Of a DNA stretch of 64,000 nucleotides, positions 1 to 10,212 are shown one piece after another. The notes under the pieces are model-generated. The model was given only the letters and a program-made list of their open reading frames with translations. It was not told the origin of the DNA and did not search any database. The DNA is from Corylus avellana (taxonomy: Eukaryota > Streptophyta > Magnoliopsida > Fagales > Betulaceae): NCBI RefSeq assembly GCF_901000735.1, contig NC_081551.1:11463671-11527670 (forward strand), in the 5' to 3' direction. A program made the translations under genes and the position numbers. Position 1 is the first letter of the stretch. Every line of letters starts with the position of its first letter.

Positions 1-757
1 CTTCCTTTTCTTCAAAATCTCTTTCTAACCACCTATTATCCTCCTCATCAATGGGCAAAAAAGGCTGGTTGTCCATTCTAGGCCGCCACGTGCTTTGTTC
101 CGAGTATAAGCTTTGATAATACTTCACAATGTGATCTTTTACCTCGGCTTGATCATCGGATAATACGCCATTAATACGAAGCACTTCCTCACGATTATAC
201 CTGCGATGAGAGTTAGCCATCTTGTGAAAGAAACTAGTATTGCGGTCCCCCTCTTTGAGCCACACAGCTCTCGATTTTTGGCCCCAATGAATTTCTTCAC
301 ACAACAAGGTGTTCTCCAGATCTTTCACCATATCCGTCTTTCGAACCTTCTCCTCCTAGGCTAAGCCTCTTACCTCTGCCAATTCATCCAACTCCTGAAT
401 ACCTCCCAACAACTCCTTTTTCTTCCTCCCAATATCCCCAAACACCTCCTCATTCCACTTTTTCAAATCCAATTTAAGGGATTTTAATTTCTTAGCTAGC
501 ACAAAACTAGGTAAACCCTCAAACGAATAAGACCCCCACCAAGAACTAACCTTGTCAACAAAACCTTCAGCTTTAAGCCACATATTTTCAAATTTAAAGC
601 ACTTATTACCTCCGCAAGAAGCCCCACAATCCAATAATAAAAGGAAGTGATCAGAGATCAAGCGCTGAAGTCTTCTTTGTGACACTGCAAGGTAGTAATC
701 TTCCCAATCCGAGGAAAGCAAGAATCGGTCAATTCTAGACTAGCTCTCATTTTCTTG
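1..757 (-). pseudogene. LINE (L1-like) ORF2, distal part of endonuclease and linker before RT
   Basis: Minus-strand translation gives the C-terminal end of the plant L1-type APE endonuclease, including the catalytic S-D-H triad in RLISDHF (around 650-660). A linker follows (FENMWLKAEGF, then SRAVWLKEGDRNTSFFHKMA nearer 200-280), which in plant LINEs comes just before the reverse transcriptase. The RT itself would lie left of the window. The frame contains stops (TAG at 740-742 and one near 354), so it is not functional. It continues the ORF2 start at 6215-6779; the two parts are separated by the Ty3 insertion at 763-6209. Family assignment rests on the conserved linker and SDH motif and is secure. 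Confidence 0.85.
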
Positions 758-762
758 ATTAT

Positions 763-1167
763 TGACGTAGCGGAAGACTAAGGTAACTAATCAAAGAGCA
801 GCGTCTTTGATTCTGCAAGGAGAAGCGTCTTCGTCTTCTACCCAAAAAGATAAAAACAAGCCCGCAGGCTAAAAGAAGGATAAAACTCCGCAGAGTATTT
901 GAGAGAGAATTCTCTGATTTTATAATAATTCAATTGATTGAGTTTTACATAATAGGCAAGCCTATTTATAGAAGAGAAATCCTTGGAGAAAAAGTAAACC
1001 TACTTCTAGTAGAGAAAGTAAATCTAATCTTAGTAGGAAAGTAAACATAATCCTAGTAGGGAAAGTAAACATAATTCTAATAGGAAAAGTAAATATATTC
1101 CTAGTAGGAAAAAGATTAAAAGTAAACTATTTATTCTTGGGGGTGGGGACACACATGTCCTACATCA
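763..1167 (-). repeat. 3' LTR of Ty3 element
   Basis: 405 bp, read on the minus strand. It matches 5805-6209 except for four transitions. It has TG/CA ends and borders the LINE on the left. The last 12 codons of the integrase frame, including its stop at 1131-1133, lie inside it. Confidence 0.95.
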
Positions 1168-2294
1168 GTCTCCCCTTCTTGAAAAGAACTCGTCCTCGAG
1201 TTAAGTTCTGACTCCTCTAGTGGAAAATATTCAAAAATGTCTGCCACGTTGAATGTTGAGGATATCGCCATTTCTTCTGGAAGATCGATGACATATGCAT
1301 TGTCGTTAATCTTTTTTAGTACCTTGCATGGACCATACTTCTTATTCCTCAGCTTTCCAGAAGTACCAGTCGGCAGTCGCCCCTTGCGTAGATACACCAT
1401 CACAAAATCTCCTTCTTGAAAAATCTTCGATCGCCGACCCTTGTCTGCTGCCGTCTTGTACTTAGCATAGGATTCTTCCAGATGCTGACGAACTCCCTCT
1501 TGGGTAGCTTTCACCCGTTCTGCTAAATGCTCCGCTGCCACACTTGCACCGGGTAGCTTAGGTAAAGCTGCAAGATCTACTGCAAGTCTCGAAGTTCTCC
1601 CATAGACGACTTCAAATGGTGCCTTCCCAGTAGATCGATTCACCATGTTATTGTAGGCAAACTCAGCCTGAGCTAAAGCCAGGTCCCACTGCTTCGGTTT
1701 GTCACCTGCAATACATCGAAGTAAATTACCTAGAGTTCGATTAACAACTTCTGTCTGCCCGTCTGTCTGCGGATGGCTCGTGCTACTAAAGTTCAATGCT
1801 GTGTCGAACCGCCTCCATAATGTTCGCCAAAAGTGAGACAAGAACTTGGTGTCTCGGTCAGAAGTGATAGACTTTGGGACTCCATGCAATCGAACCACCT
1901 CTCGGAAGAATAGATTGGCCACTTGAACCGCATCAGATGTTTTCTTGCAAGCAACAAAGTGAGCCATTTTGGAAAATCTATCCACAATTACCATTATAGA
2001 ATCTGCTCCTCGTTGGGTTCTCGGTAGACCCAATACAAAATCCATGGATACATCTTCCCACGGTGCTTCTGGTATTGGTAGAGGCATGTATAATCCCGTA
2101 TTTTGGGTTTGCCCCTTGGCGACCTGACAAGTTTGGCATCGTCGGACAAAATTACCTACTTCTTTCTTCAGTTGCGGCCAGTAATACCGCTCCTCTACCA
2201 GAGCAATAGTCTTGTCTCTTCCTAGATGACCACCCAAACCTCCAGCATGTAATTCCGGATTATTTGTTCCCGTAAGGAACTCCTCGGAATGCAC
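1131..2294 (-). pseudogene. Ty3 integrase
   Basis: The frame encodes the integrase part of the polyprotein. It has the H-H-C-C zinc-binding segment ([10 protein letters not shown], then CQTC) followed by the DDE core: D in VSMDFVLG, D in ITSDRDTKF and E in DGQTEVVNR. The C-terminal tail has the GPY-like stretch [20 protein letters not shown] and ends inside the 3' LTR; no chromodomain is seen. The frame joins the RT-RNase H frame only through a one-base loss near 2262-2267, so an active protein cannot be made from this copy without frameshifting. The catalytic residues themselves are retained. Confidence 0.9.
1168..1186 (-). other. Polypurine tract of Ty3 element
   Basis: The minus strand reads CTTTTCAAGAAGGGGAGAC directly against the 3' LTR: a purine run in the position expected for plus-strand DNA priming. 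Confidence 0.8.
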
Positions 2295-3805
2295 AGCCGA
2301 TTCCCATGAAATAAATACCCCTCCTGAATATGTATTTCAGAAATTGGTTGCCCTGCCTTGCAATGCTTCCAGGTTTCACCAAAATCTTCATCTTCCTTAT
2401 ATAACTCCTTTAGGCACTCGAGTCCAGTCACTTCAGCTTTCATGGTGATCAGTAGGGTAGCTCGGCGGCTTAAAGCGTCAGCTACACGATTCAGTTTTCC
2501 CGACTTATGCTTAAGAGAAAAAGTAAACCGTTGGATGTAAGAAACCCACCGAGCATGCATCCGATTTAGATTCTTTTGACTATTGATGAACTTTAATGCT
2601 TGATGGTCGGTATAGAGGACAAACTCTCGTTGGATCAGGTAGTGCTCCCACACCTTGAGGGCTCTCAAGACAGCATAAAGCTCCAACTCATATGTTGACC
2701 ACTTCTGTCTTGCTTCTCCGAGCTTCTCACTAAAAAATTCTACGGGCTTCCCTTCTTGAGATAACACAGCTCCTATCCCGACGATTGATGCATCACATTC
2801 AACTTCAAACAGCTTGTCAAAGTCAGGTAAGGCAAGTACAGGTGCTGTGCATAGCTTTTCTTTGATGATTGAGAAACTTCGCTCAGCTTCTTCACCCCAA
2901 TTGAATTTTCCTTTCTTCATACACTCGGTGATCGGTGCTACAATACTGCTGAAATTCCGAACGAACCTTCTATAGAAAGTTGCTAACCCATGGAAACTTC
3001 TTACTTCTCCCACTGACTTGGGTGTGGGCCATTCTCGGATTGCTCTCACCTTCTCTTCATCCACTCGGATTCCATCGGCACCGACTACAAATCCGAGGAA
3101 GAGTAACTGATCCATCATGAAACTACACTTCTTTAAGTTGATGAACAACTTATTTTCACGGAGAACCTCCAACACTTTCCTCACGTGATCCATGTGATCC
3201 ACCGGGTTGCGACTATAGATAAGAATATCATCGAAATAGACAACGACAAATTTTCCGATAAAAGGTTTCAGTACCTGATTCATGAGTCGCATGAAAGTGC
3301 TTGGTGCATTCGAAAGGCCGAAAGGCATCACCATCCACTCATAAAGCCCCTCTTTAGTCTTGAACGCAGTTTTCCATTCATCTCCCGGTCGTATACGGAT
3401 TTGGTGATATCCACTCCTCAAGTCAATCTTCGAAAAAATCTTAGCCCCAGATAGCATATCAAACATGTCACCTATTCGGGGAATTGGAAACCGATACTTG
3501 ACCGTGATCTTGTTTATTGCCCGGCTATCCACGCACATTCGCCAACTCCCATCTTTCTTCGGTACAAGTAGGGCCGGTACTGCGCATGGACTCATACTCT
3601 CTCGCAAGTGTCCCTTCCGAATTAACCCCTCTACCTGCTCTTGCAAAATAGCATTCTCCTTTGGGCTCATTCGATAATGTGGCAAGTTCGGGAGACTTGC
3701 TCCCGGCACTAAGTCAATATAGTGCTGGATATCTCTCATGGGCGGCAGTCCTTCGGGCATCTCTTTAGGCATGATGTCTTGGAATTCTTCTAACATCGGT
3801 CGCAT
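2222..3805 (-). pseudogene. Ty3 reverse transcriptase and RNase H
   Basis: The reverse transcriptase spans roughly the first half, with the active site [11 protein letters not shown] near 3205-3245 and upstream motifs [17 protein letters not shown] and [13 protein letters not shown]. RNase H follows, with [36 protein letters not shown] and [10 protein letters not shown], then RVADALSRR. The order and the YFDD box are those of Ty3/Gypsy pol. The reading frame differs from gag-protease upstream (shift near 3830) and from integrase downstream (shift near 2265). Both look like single-base mutations, because the protein similarity resumes at once in the new frame. Confidence 0.93.
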
Positions 3806-5774
3806 TATCTCGGGAACGTCTTGTGAGACGGAGCCCGGGGTTCCCTTCGGTCACCAATGCTATGATGTCTCGGGCCTCCTTAACTTCTTCTATAAATTCT
3901 GATCCAGTGGATAGGAGGACCGGCTTTCCCTTGGACTGAGTAGAATTTTCGACTTCTTGTAAAGGTCGAAATGTTATCTTCCGACCATCCCAAAAGATAG
4001 TGTAGACATTGGCTCTTCCTTGCTGCTGGGCATTCACGTCAAACTGCCACGGTCTTCCCAGGATTAAGTGGCATGCATCCATCTCGACAACATCACACAA
4101 AATAGAATCCGAGTAATGCTTACCGATCGAAAATGTGAAACGACATCTCTCGGTTACTAGTGTCTCGGTTCCCCGCTTGATCCATCCGATCTTATATGGA
4201 GTTGGGTGCTTCTCAGTTTTCAAACCCAACTTTGAAACCATCTCCTTCGACACTACGTTCTCCCCGCTACCACTATCAATAATCACATCACATACTCTTT
4301 GGTTGACTGTGCAGCGAGTACGAAAAATCTTGTGCCTTTGAGATTGATCCTCTTGCCTCGGTGTCAAGAGTAAACGTTGAATTACTAAGGATCGGGAAAG
4401 TGGGATTCCCTCATCAGCGTCAGCCAACTCCTCTTCTTCATACTCGGGTGTATCAATATCTCCATTCTCGGACCCTCCCTCTGGCTCAGGTTCGATCAAG
4501 TTTACCATCTGCCTCCGGGGACATTGATGCGACCTATGTCCCGGTTGGTTGCATTTGAAACATTTGTCTAGATTGGGCCGTGCGTATGGATTGTTGGCTG
4601 GTTGTCTCGAGGTGCTTGAACTGCTACTGGCTCCTTTTCCCGTGGAAGTCACTGGTTGACTTGGTGTGACAGTCGGGACTAGAGGTTGTTTTCCCCGTCC
4701 CTGCGTTGGTCTCGTCGAATCGCTCGGGTTTCGCTCCCAGGTTGTTGCTTTAGGCCTCTCCAGTTGCTTCTCTGCTCGGGCTGCCAAACTAACTGCCTCA
4801 TTCAAAGTAAAGACAGGATGCATAGAAACCTTATCTTGTATTGCCACACGCAGTCCACCAATAAACCTTGCAACTTGTTGATCCTCTGTTTCCATGAGAT
4901 CATTCCGAGCAGATAGGCGATAGAAATCATCAACATACGCCTGGATGGTCCGACCTCCTTGTCGACACTCTTGGTATTGTTGGAATAGCCGTTGCTCAAA
5001 GTCCGGTGGTAAAAAACGTGCTTTGAGTAGCCGCTTCATCTTCAACCATGAAGTTACAGGTCCCTTCCCTTGTCGGGCTCGGGAAATCTGTAATTTTTCC
5101 CACCAAGCAGAAGCTCCTCCCTTGAACTTGTATGCCACTAACTTCACCTTGCGATCCTCGCGAATACTCATATAATCAAAGAACCTCTCTACTTCCATCA
5201 CCCAATCTAAGAAATCTTCGATTTGAAGATGCCCGTTGAATGATGGGAGATCAATCTTCATTCGGTATTCGTGGGATTCCTCCCTACCAAGATCCTGACG
5301 TCTGGGTTGCTCTCCATATGCATCCCGGTAGCCAGCGCCGTCATAGACATTCCCCATATGGCCAGCTCTACCGCGCTCATAACCTCTGAAGCCTGTGCCA
5401 CCACGACCGACTCCTCTACGTAATTCTCCCCTTCGATCTACCTCAATGTCCCGTCCGAATACTCCTTCAGCGAAGTCTTCATCGTCACTAGGATCGTCAT
5501 AGGCCGGTGGTCGGTTTATGGGTGCAAGTGGTTGATGAGGAATAGGCCTTACTCGGATCCCATCGTCATCATGGGCATCATTGTCCCTGTGATTACGATT
5601 AGGACCTATGTGCATGCGCTCTATCATCTCCCGCATCTGGCGCATCTCTTGTCGTATCTCCTGTTGCATCGTTTGATGGATCTGCTGGAGCTCTTGGAAT
5701 TTGGCTCTCCAAGGAGCCTCCCTGTCACGAGCAGCGTCGTTAAGGGAATCGTCACGGTTGCGCTGATTGGTCAT
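3765..5774 (-). CDS. Ty3 Gag and aspartic protease
   Basis: A 669-codon frame starting 30 nt after the primer site. It begins with a polar, charged N-terminus ([17 protein letters not shown]), then the retrotransposon Gag core ([20 protein letters not shown] ... [15 protein letters not shown]). The CCHC zinc knuckle [14 protein letters not shown] lies at 4521-4562. The pepsin-like protease has the active-site motif [12 protein letters not shown] and, further on, [10 protein letters not shown]. Gag forms the virus-like particle and the protease matures it. The last residues after GNPG are read in the wrong frame because of the shift near 3830, so the product ends soon after the protease. Confidence 0.9.
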   Translation of the reverse strand: MTNQRNRDDSLNDAARDREAPWRAKFQELQQIHQTMQQEIRQEMRQMREMIERMHIGPNRNHRDNDAHDDDGIRVRPIPHQPLAPINRPPAYDDPSDDEDFAEGVFGRDIEVDRRGELRRGVGRGGTGFRGYERGRAGHMGNVYDGAGYRDAYGEQPRRQDLGREESHEYRMKIDLPSFNGHLQIEDFLDWVMEVERFFDYMSIREDRKVKLVAYKFKGGASAWWEKLQISRARQGKGPVTSWLKMKRLLKARFLPPDFEQRLFQQYQECRQGGRTIQAYVDDFYRLSARNDLMETEDQQVARFIGGLRVAIQDKVSMHPVFTLNEAVSLAARAEKQLERPKATTWERNPSDSTRPTQGRGKQPLVPTVTPSQPVTSTGKGASSSSSTSRQPANNPYARPNLDKCFKCNQPGHRSHQCPRRQMVNLIEPEPEGGSENGDIDTPEYEEEELADADEGIPLSRSLVIQRLLLTPRQEDQSQRHKIFRTRCTVNQRVCDVIIDSGSGENVVSKEMVSKLGLKTEKHPTPYKIGWIKRGTETLVTERCRFTFSIGKHYSDSILCDVVEMDACHLILGRPWQFDVNAQQQGRANVYTIFWDGRKITFRPLQEVENSTQSKGKPVLLSTGSEFIEEVKEARDIIALVTEGNPGLRLTRRSRDNATDVRRIPRHHA

Positions 5775-5790
5775 GATCAGGATAAAGCCT

Positions 5791-5802
5791 GCTCTGATAC
5801 CA
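5791..5802 (-). other. Primer-binding site, initiator Met tRNA
   Basis: The minus strand reads TGGTATCAGAGC two bases inside the 5' LTR. This is the exact complement of the 3' end of plant initiator-Met tRNA, the common primer of plant LTR elements. Confidence 0.93.
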
Positions 5803-5804
5803 AC

Positions 5805-6209
5805 TGACGTAGCGGAAGACTAAGGTAACTAATCAAAAAGCAGCGTCTTTGATTCTGCAAGGAGAAGCGTCTTCGTCTTCTACCCAAAAAGATAAAAACA
5901 AGCCCGCAGGCTAAAAAAAGGATAAAACTCCGCAAAGTATTTGAGAGAGAATTCTCTGATTTTATAATAATTCAATTGATTGAGTTTTACATAATAGGCA
6001 AGCCTATTTATAGAAGAGAAATCCTTGGAGAAAAAGTAAACCTACTTCTAGTAGAGAAAGTAAATCTAATCTTAGTAGGAAAGTAAACATAATCCTAGTA
6101 GGGAAAGTAAACATAATTCTAATAGGAAAAGTAAATATACTCCTAGTAGGAAAAAGATTAAAAGTAAACTATTTATTCTTGGGGGTGGGGACACACATGT
6201 CCTACATCA
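5805..6209 (-). repeat. 5' LTR of Ty3 element
   Basis: 405 bp with TG/CA ends. The primer site adjoins its left edge and the ATTAT target duplication its right edge. Confidence 0.95.
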
Positions 6210-6214
6210 ATTAT

Positions 6215-6779
6215 TAGACCACGTAAATTGACCCCCCATCATGGGCATGTCCACCAAGTTGTTCTCTGAGTTGAAATCCGAGAAATCCATCATGCCAGTG
6301 GAATAGTAAGAAACACTGGAACGCTCACTAGGAAACCGAACGATATTAAAATCCCCTCCAAGACAGCAAGGAACCTCCCACACATTCATCAAACCAGCCA
6401 ACTCTTCCCAAAGGACCCTTCTCTCCCCATCCTCATTCGGACCATACACCCCCCCAAAAGCCCACTCCCAGTTGTCCTCCACATTTTGAAAAGAGCATGC
6501 CAAGGAGAAATGCCCCACACACTCCTCCTTACACTCCACCACCCTCCTATCCCACATCAATAACATCCCCCCCGACAAATCATTAGACCCTTTAAACTTC
6601 CACCCCACATGTTGACCTCCCCAAAGACTATAAACCAGCTCTCGGGAAATAACCTTCGTCTTAGTCTCAATCAAACACACTATATCTACATTCCACTCTT
6701 TCAATAGACCCCTAATACGCAACCTTTTTTTGAGGTCATTCAACCCTCTCACATTCCATGCTACGATGTTAAGCTTCAT
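6215..6779 (-). pseudogene. LINE ORF2, N-terminal endonuclease
   Basis: The ATG at 6777-6779 starts a typical plant L1 ORF2: MKLNIVAWNVRGLND, then VCLIETKTK (catalytic Glu), GVYGPN, GGDFNIVRFPSER (Asp/Asn pair) and GGQFTWSNN. These are the APE-endonuclease motifs that nick target DNA. The frame is cut at the TSD by the Ty3 element and resumes at 757 going left. The preceding frame (ORF1) overlaps the start by a few bases, as is usual for LINEs. It lies on the same strand as TOP3A. Confidence 0.92.
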
Positions 6780-7242
6780 GATCTACCAATGCGCCCCTCT
6801 CACAATCCTTGAGCTCCTTAAATCCTGTTGGGGCTGGAACATAGGCAGAGATGCCTCCCAAATCAGAATCACCCTGCATTCTAGAAGCTTCAATAGAGTT
6901 GAACAAAAACTCCAACTCCCCTTTCTTCCCTTCATCAGTTATACCAATTTTAGGGCAAAATTTAAGACAATTATTAACTACCCAGCTGGAAGAAATCATC
7001 CCTGGCCCTAAATCCTCCAACCCAACTGTTTCTGAGATACTTTCCTCTTCCATACCAGAACCAGGCCCAATGGGCTCCATTGCCGGCATACATTCCACTC
7101 CTTTCTTTCCATCAAGAATCTGTGGACTCATACTGCTTGCCTCCCCCCGACAAAACTCCTGCGAACAGCCCCCCCCTGCCATTCCTTTATTCCGACTAGA
7201 TGGGATCTCCACCAACTGTGCCCACGTCCGTACCTGCCCCAA
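6769..7242 (-). pseudogene. LINE ORF1, C-terminal part
   Basis: The minus-strand frame ends by overlapping the ORF2 start (stop at 6769). It has the composition of the tail of plant LINE ORF1 proteins: ISSSWVVNNCLKFCPKIGI and ELEFLFNSIEASR, followed by a short acidic tail. The frame is closed by a stop just above 7242, and no zinc knuckle or RNA-binding domain is seen upstream. The LINE is therefore probably 5'-truncated or decayed around 7250-7550. Assignment rests mainly on position and the typical tail. Confidence 0.6.
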
Positions 7243-7584
7243 TGTGCATCATGGCAATCTTACCCAGCAACTTGTAATATCAACATTGCGTGGTGACGTG
7301 GGAGACACATTTCTCTGTTCAACCAAAAGATTCATCTAACTACGGACTTAAACCAATTGTTATGAGATTCCAAGAAAGACCCCGCATCTTGAAACCATGT
7401 ATAGTCCATACTTTGTTTCTCTTTCACCACATTAAACCAAAATCGATCAAATATACTCTACTACGCCCGCCTCTTTACAATCACAAATCGAGAAAACTTT
7501 CTAAACAACCACAAGCAACTGTTCCCACAAGGTCCAATTAACATTTATTCAAACATCTAATTTCCATCGCAACCACACATAAGC
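7243..7584. other. Unassigned stretch between LINE and TOP3A exon
   Basis: About 340 bp with no coding similarity I can recognise. It holds the 5' limit of the LINE and part of TOP3A intron 1. No target duplication could be defined. Confidence 0.4.
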
Positions 7585-7610
7585 ATGTATATATATATAT
7601 ACACACACAC

Positions 7611-7669
<59 letters not shown>
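7585..7669. repeat. Microsatellite (TA/CA then GA) in TOP3A intron 1
   Basis: A TA/CA run is followed by about 45 bp of (GA)n. On the TOP3A strand this is a (TC)n pyrimidine tract immediately after the splice donor. Confidence 0.95.
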
Positions 7670-7670
7670 C

Positions 7671-7964
7671 CTCTGGGACGAATTTGCGGACGGGAACGTG
7701 GTAGAGATCGGCGGGGTCGCAGGAGTGCCACTTGCGGAAGCGGTCTTCGAACTCGAGCTCCATGAGGTGGCCGGTGACGGAGGTGACGAGCATGTGGCAG
7801 GGCTGTCCGTTGATCGAGTAATTGAACTCGAAAATCTTGTTGTAGCGCGAGCGGCCGTCCCTGGTTCTCAGGCCCTGATTCCTGGAGAGAATGCTGGCCA
7901 CCGCCTTGGCCACCGACGGCTTCTCCGCCACGTTCAGTACGTTGATGGTGCGCCCGCCTACCAT
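7671..7964 (-). CDS. TOP3A: DNA topoisomerase 3-alpha, exon 1 (partial gene)
   Basis: 98 codons of the Toprim domain of a type IA topoisomerase: [20 protein letters not shown], then [54 protein letters not shown]. The Glu of AEKPS is the conserved acidic Toprim residue. TOP3-alpha works with RecQ helicases and RMI1 to dissolve recombination intermediates in the nucleus. I chose the ATG at 7962-7964 because plant TOP3A begins a few residues before GRTINVLN; an in-frame ATG at 8013-8015 would add 17 residues. The exon ends in phase 0 at CCAGAG|GTCTCT (donor at 7669-7670). The remaining exons should lie further left, beyond the LINE/Ty3 nest and outside the window, unless the gene is truncated. 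Confidence 0.9.
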
Positions 7965-8644
7965 TCTAAGCCTCGGCGGAAGGCTGATTGGTGGATTAGG
8001 GCTTTGGAGGAGCAATGAGAGGAATGGAATTGGAAGGGTTGGGGGCTGAACTGGGGCAGATGGAGGTTTTGAGCGTAGATTTTCCCGCCGTTTCTATGCC
8101 CAAATAAGGATTTTCGAATTGCTCAGGAAAAAACAATATATATATATATCGAATTGTTGTGGTAATTAATATCGAAATCGAAGGGTATTTCCTATTTTAA
8201 TTTTAAATTTTATTGGAAAATGTATTCTTTCTGATTTTGGCTTTTATAATTCAGTTTTTTATCTAGACAATATTCGATTTTAAAAATATTTTAAATATAA
8301 TAATTCTATTTATTTTAGGATAAATATATCATAAATGCGCGATTTGAAATCACTTTCTCACTTTTTAAAGTTCAACTTTTACCGCTTGAGTTTCTGCGAA
8401 TTTGAAAGAAGTTGCTCCGTGAATTTTTCAATTGACCGCTAATACCATATTAGCATTTTTGCAACTTCACTCTAAAATAAATTTTTTTTATTTTACTGAA
8501 AAATAAATAAAAATTAAAAAAAAAAAAAAAAAAAAAAAAACTTGAAAAACGAAAAAATCTTTCAAAAGAAAACAAAAAAGTCACTCAAGGGCATCCCAGT
8601 AGTGGGGTGCTCTCTATAGGTGGCCGAGGGTGGTTGATGGCCAA
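7965..8644. other. TOP3A upstream region
   Basis: Between divergent TOP3A and the FRS relic. It contains a short TA run near 8145 and an A run of about 25 at 8515-8540. It should hold the TOP3A promoter on the minus strand, but no convincing core motif stands out. Confidence 0.5.
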
Positions 8645-9885
8645 CCTGTGGGCAAGCATAATCACAAAATCAATAATTACCATTTCCATTAAAAAGACAT
8701 CAGATGGCTCAAGAAGACGCAACATAAGTAATGCTTCCAAAGCAACTCCAACAACTAATAGAAGATTGTGTAATGCCAAGATTTGTGCGACATTATGGAA
8801 TGATGGAACGTGATTTTTGAGTAAAGTGGTGCTTGAGCATAACCATCTCGTAAGCCCAAGCAAAGCAAAGTTTTTTAGGTGTTATAGGAATATAAATGAT
8901 GTTGCCAAAAGAAGACTTGATCATAATGATTGATCTGGAATACGTGTGAATAAAAATTTTAACTTGTTGGTTGTTGAAATTTGGGGATTTGAAAATCTTC
9001 CATTTCGGGAGAAAGATTGTCAAAATTTTATTATCAAGGCAAGAGAGCTTCGACTTGGCAAAAAAGGTGGTCATGCACTTGGTGATTATTTCAAAAGAAT
9101 GCAAGACATGAATGATGGCTTTTATTATCTGACGAACATGAATAATGATGGTAGGTTGCGAAATGTGTTTTGGGCTAATGCATAAAAAGTATGGCAGCAT
9201 ATGAATTCTTTGGGGATGCCATTACATTTAAAACCACCTACTTGACTAATAGGTAAAAACATGCTATTTGCTCTTTTCGTAGGAATGAATCATTATGGTC
9301 AGTCAATACTTTTTTGGGCAAGATTAATATCAAACAAGGTTAAAGACACATTTGTTTGGTTGTTTAAGTTATGGTTGAAGTGCATGAATGACCGAGTTCC
9401 AAATGCAATTACAACAGATCAAGCTAGGGCAATGAAAAATGCAAGTGTGAGAGTTTTCCCAAAAACTCAACATAGATATTGTTTATGGCACATTATGAGA
9501 AAATTCCTTAAAAATTTTGGTGCACATGATCATTGCGATGATATTAAGAGTACCCTAAATACTTGTTTGTATGATTCTATCACTGTTGATGAATTTGAGG
9601 AAAACTGAAAAATTTTAATTGAGAGTTACCAGCTTTAGAATAACCCATGATTGAATGGATTATATAGTGATCGGACTTTTTGGGTGCCAGCATGTATGAA
9701 AGATACGTTTTGGGCGGGACTGAATACAACGCAATGAAGTGAAAGCATGAATGTATTTTTTTTTATGGTTACGTGCATTTACAAACCATACTAAAGGAAT
9801 TTGTTGATTAATTTGATCATACTTTGAGGAAAACCGTTGAGAGGGAGACACTTTCTGATTTCGATTGTTTTAATCATACAATTCC
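8645..9885 (+). pseudogene. FAR1/FRS-type (Mutator-like transposase) pseudogene, 5' part
   Basis: The plus-strand translation follows FAR1-related proteins across the FAR1 DNA-binding domain (CNAKICATLWNDGT, VVLEHNHLVSPSKAKFFRC) and into the MULE transposase domain. The latter shows GKKGGHALGDYFKRMQ, GFYYLTNMNNDGRLRNVFW, ITTDQARAMKNA and FPKTQHRYCLWHIMRKF, then FWVPACMKDTFWAGL and a SESMNVFF stretch. Several stops and shifts break it (TGA at 8811-8813, another near 8933, TAA near 9183, more after 9605). FRS proteins are transcription factors derived from Mutator-like transposases; this may be a dead FRS gene or a dead MULE. It is cut at 9885 by a Copia element and resumes at 22475. Confidence 0.88.
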
Positions 9886-10212
9886 TGATGGTGTATAGGA
9901 TGATCACACTATTATTAGTGTGGTCATCACCACACCAGATCATGTAGATTTTACAAGAAGGTAAAATTACTTCCAAGTTGAGGTAGCAGGTCAAGAGTGG
10001 TAACTCTTGACCAAGAGTTGTATTGGGACTCTATAAATAGAGTCCCATGAGAATGCAGATTCTCAATTTCTATTTTTTACGTTAAATCTTTGTTTAGTTT
10101 TCTCTTGGTTTTTTTGCATTCTAAAGACTCTTATTCTCCACCGGATTTCCACCCTAACCGGAGAAATCCTTTCTAAAGAATTTACAAAAATCCTATAATT
10201 TAGAATCCTACA
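9886..10212 (+). repeat. 5' LTR of Copia element
   Basis: 327 bp. A TATAAATA sequence near 10033-10040 lies at the centre of an inverted repeat (GGGACTCTA/TAGAGTCCC), with two further palindromic stretches upstream. The LTR starts TGATGG and ends CCTACA. Confidence 0.95.
10026..10047 (+). promoter_or_regulatory. TATA box within a perfect inverted repeat in the LTR
   Basis: GGGACTCTA-taaa-TAGAGTCCC: the TATA sequence forms the centre and 9-bp arms flank it. The same structure is intact in the 3' LTR near 22283-22304. It is the likely core promoter of the element. Confidence 0.7.

Larger units (their letters stand above)
763..6209 (-). mobile_element. Ty3/Gypsy LTR retrotransposon, near-complete, inserted in the LINE
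   Basis: 5447-bp element in minus orientation. The two 405-bp LTRs (763-1167 and 5805-6209) begin TG and end CA and differ at 4 transitions, about 99% identity. It is flanked by a perfect 5-bp target duplication ATTAT (758-762 and 6210-6214). The initiator-Met tRNA primer site and polypurine tract sit in the expected places. Order in the element is gag, protease, RT-RNase H, integrase, i.e. Ty3 order. There is no chromodomain, and the integrase frame ends inside the 3' LTR, which recalls CRM-type elements; clade is an inference. Two frameshifts (near 3830 and 2265) break the polyprotein despite the young LTRs. Confidence 0.95.

Noticed and set aside
1237..5807. Plus-strand frames opposite the Ty3 gag-pol
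   Set aside because: Antisense shadows; domains are all on the minus strand.
7549..7731. Minus-strand frame with long SLSLSLSL repeat next to TOP3A
   Set aside because: It is translation of the (TC)n microsatellite that lies in the intron after the splice donor at 7669-7670.
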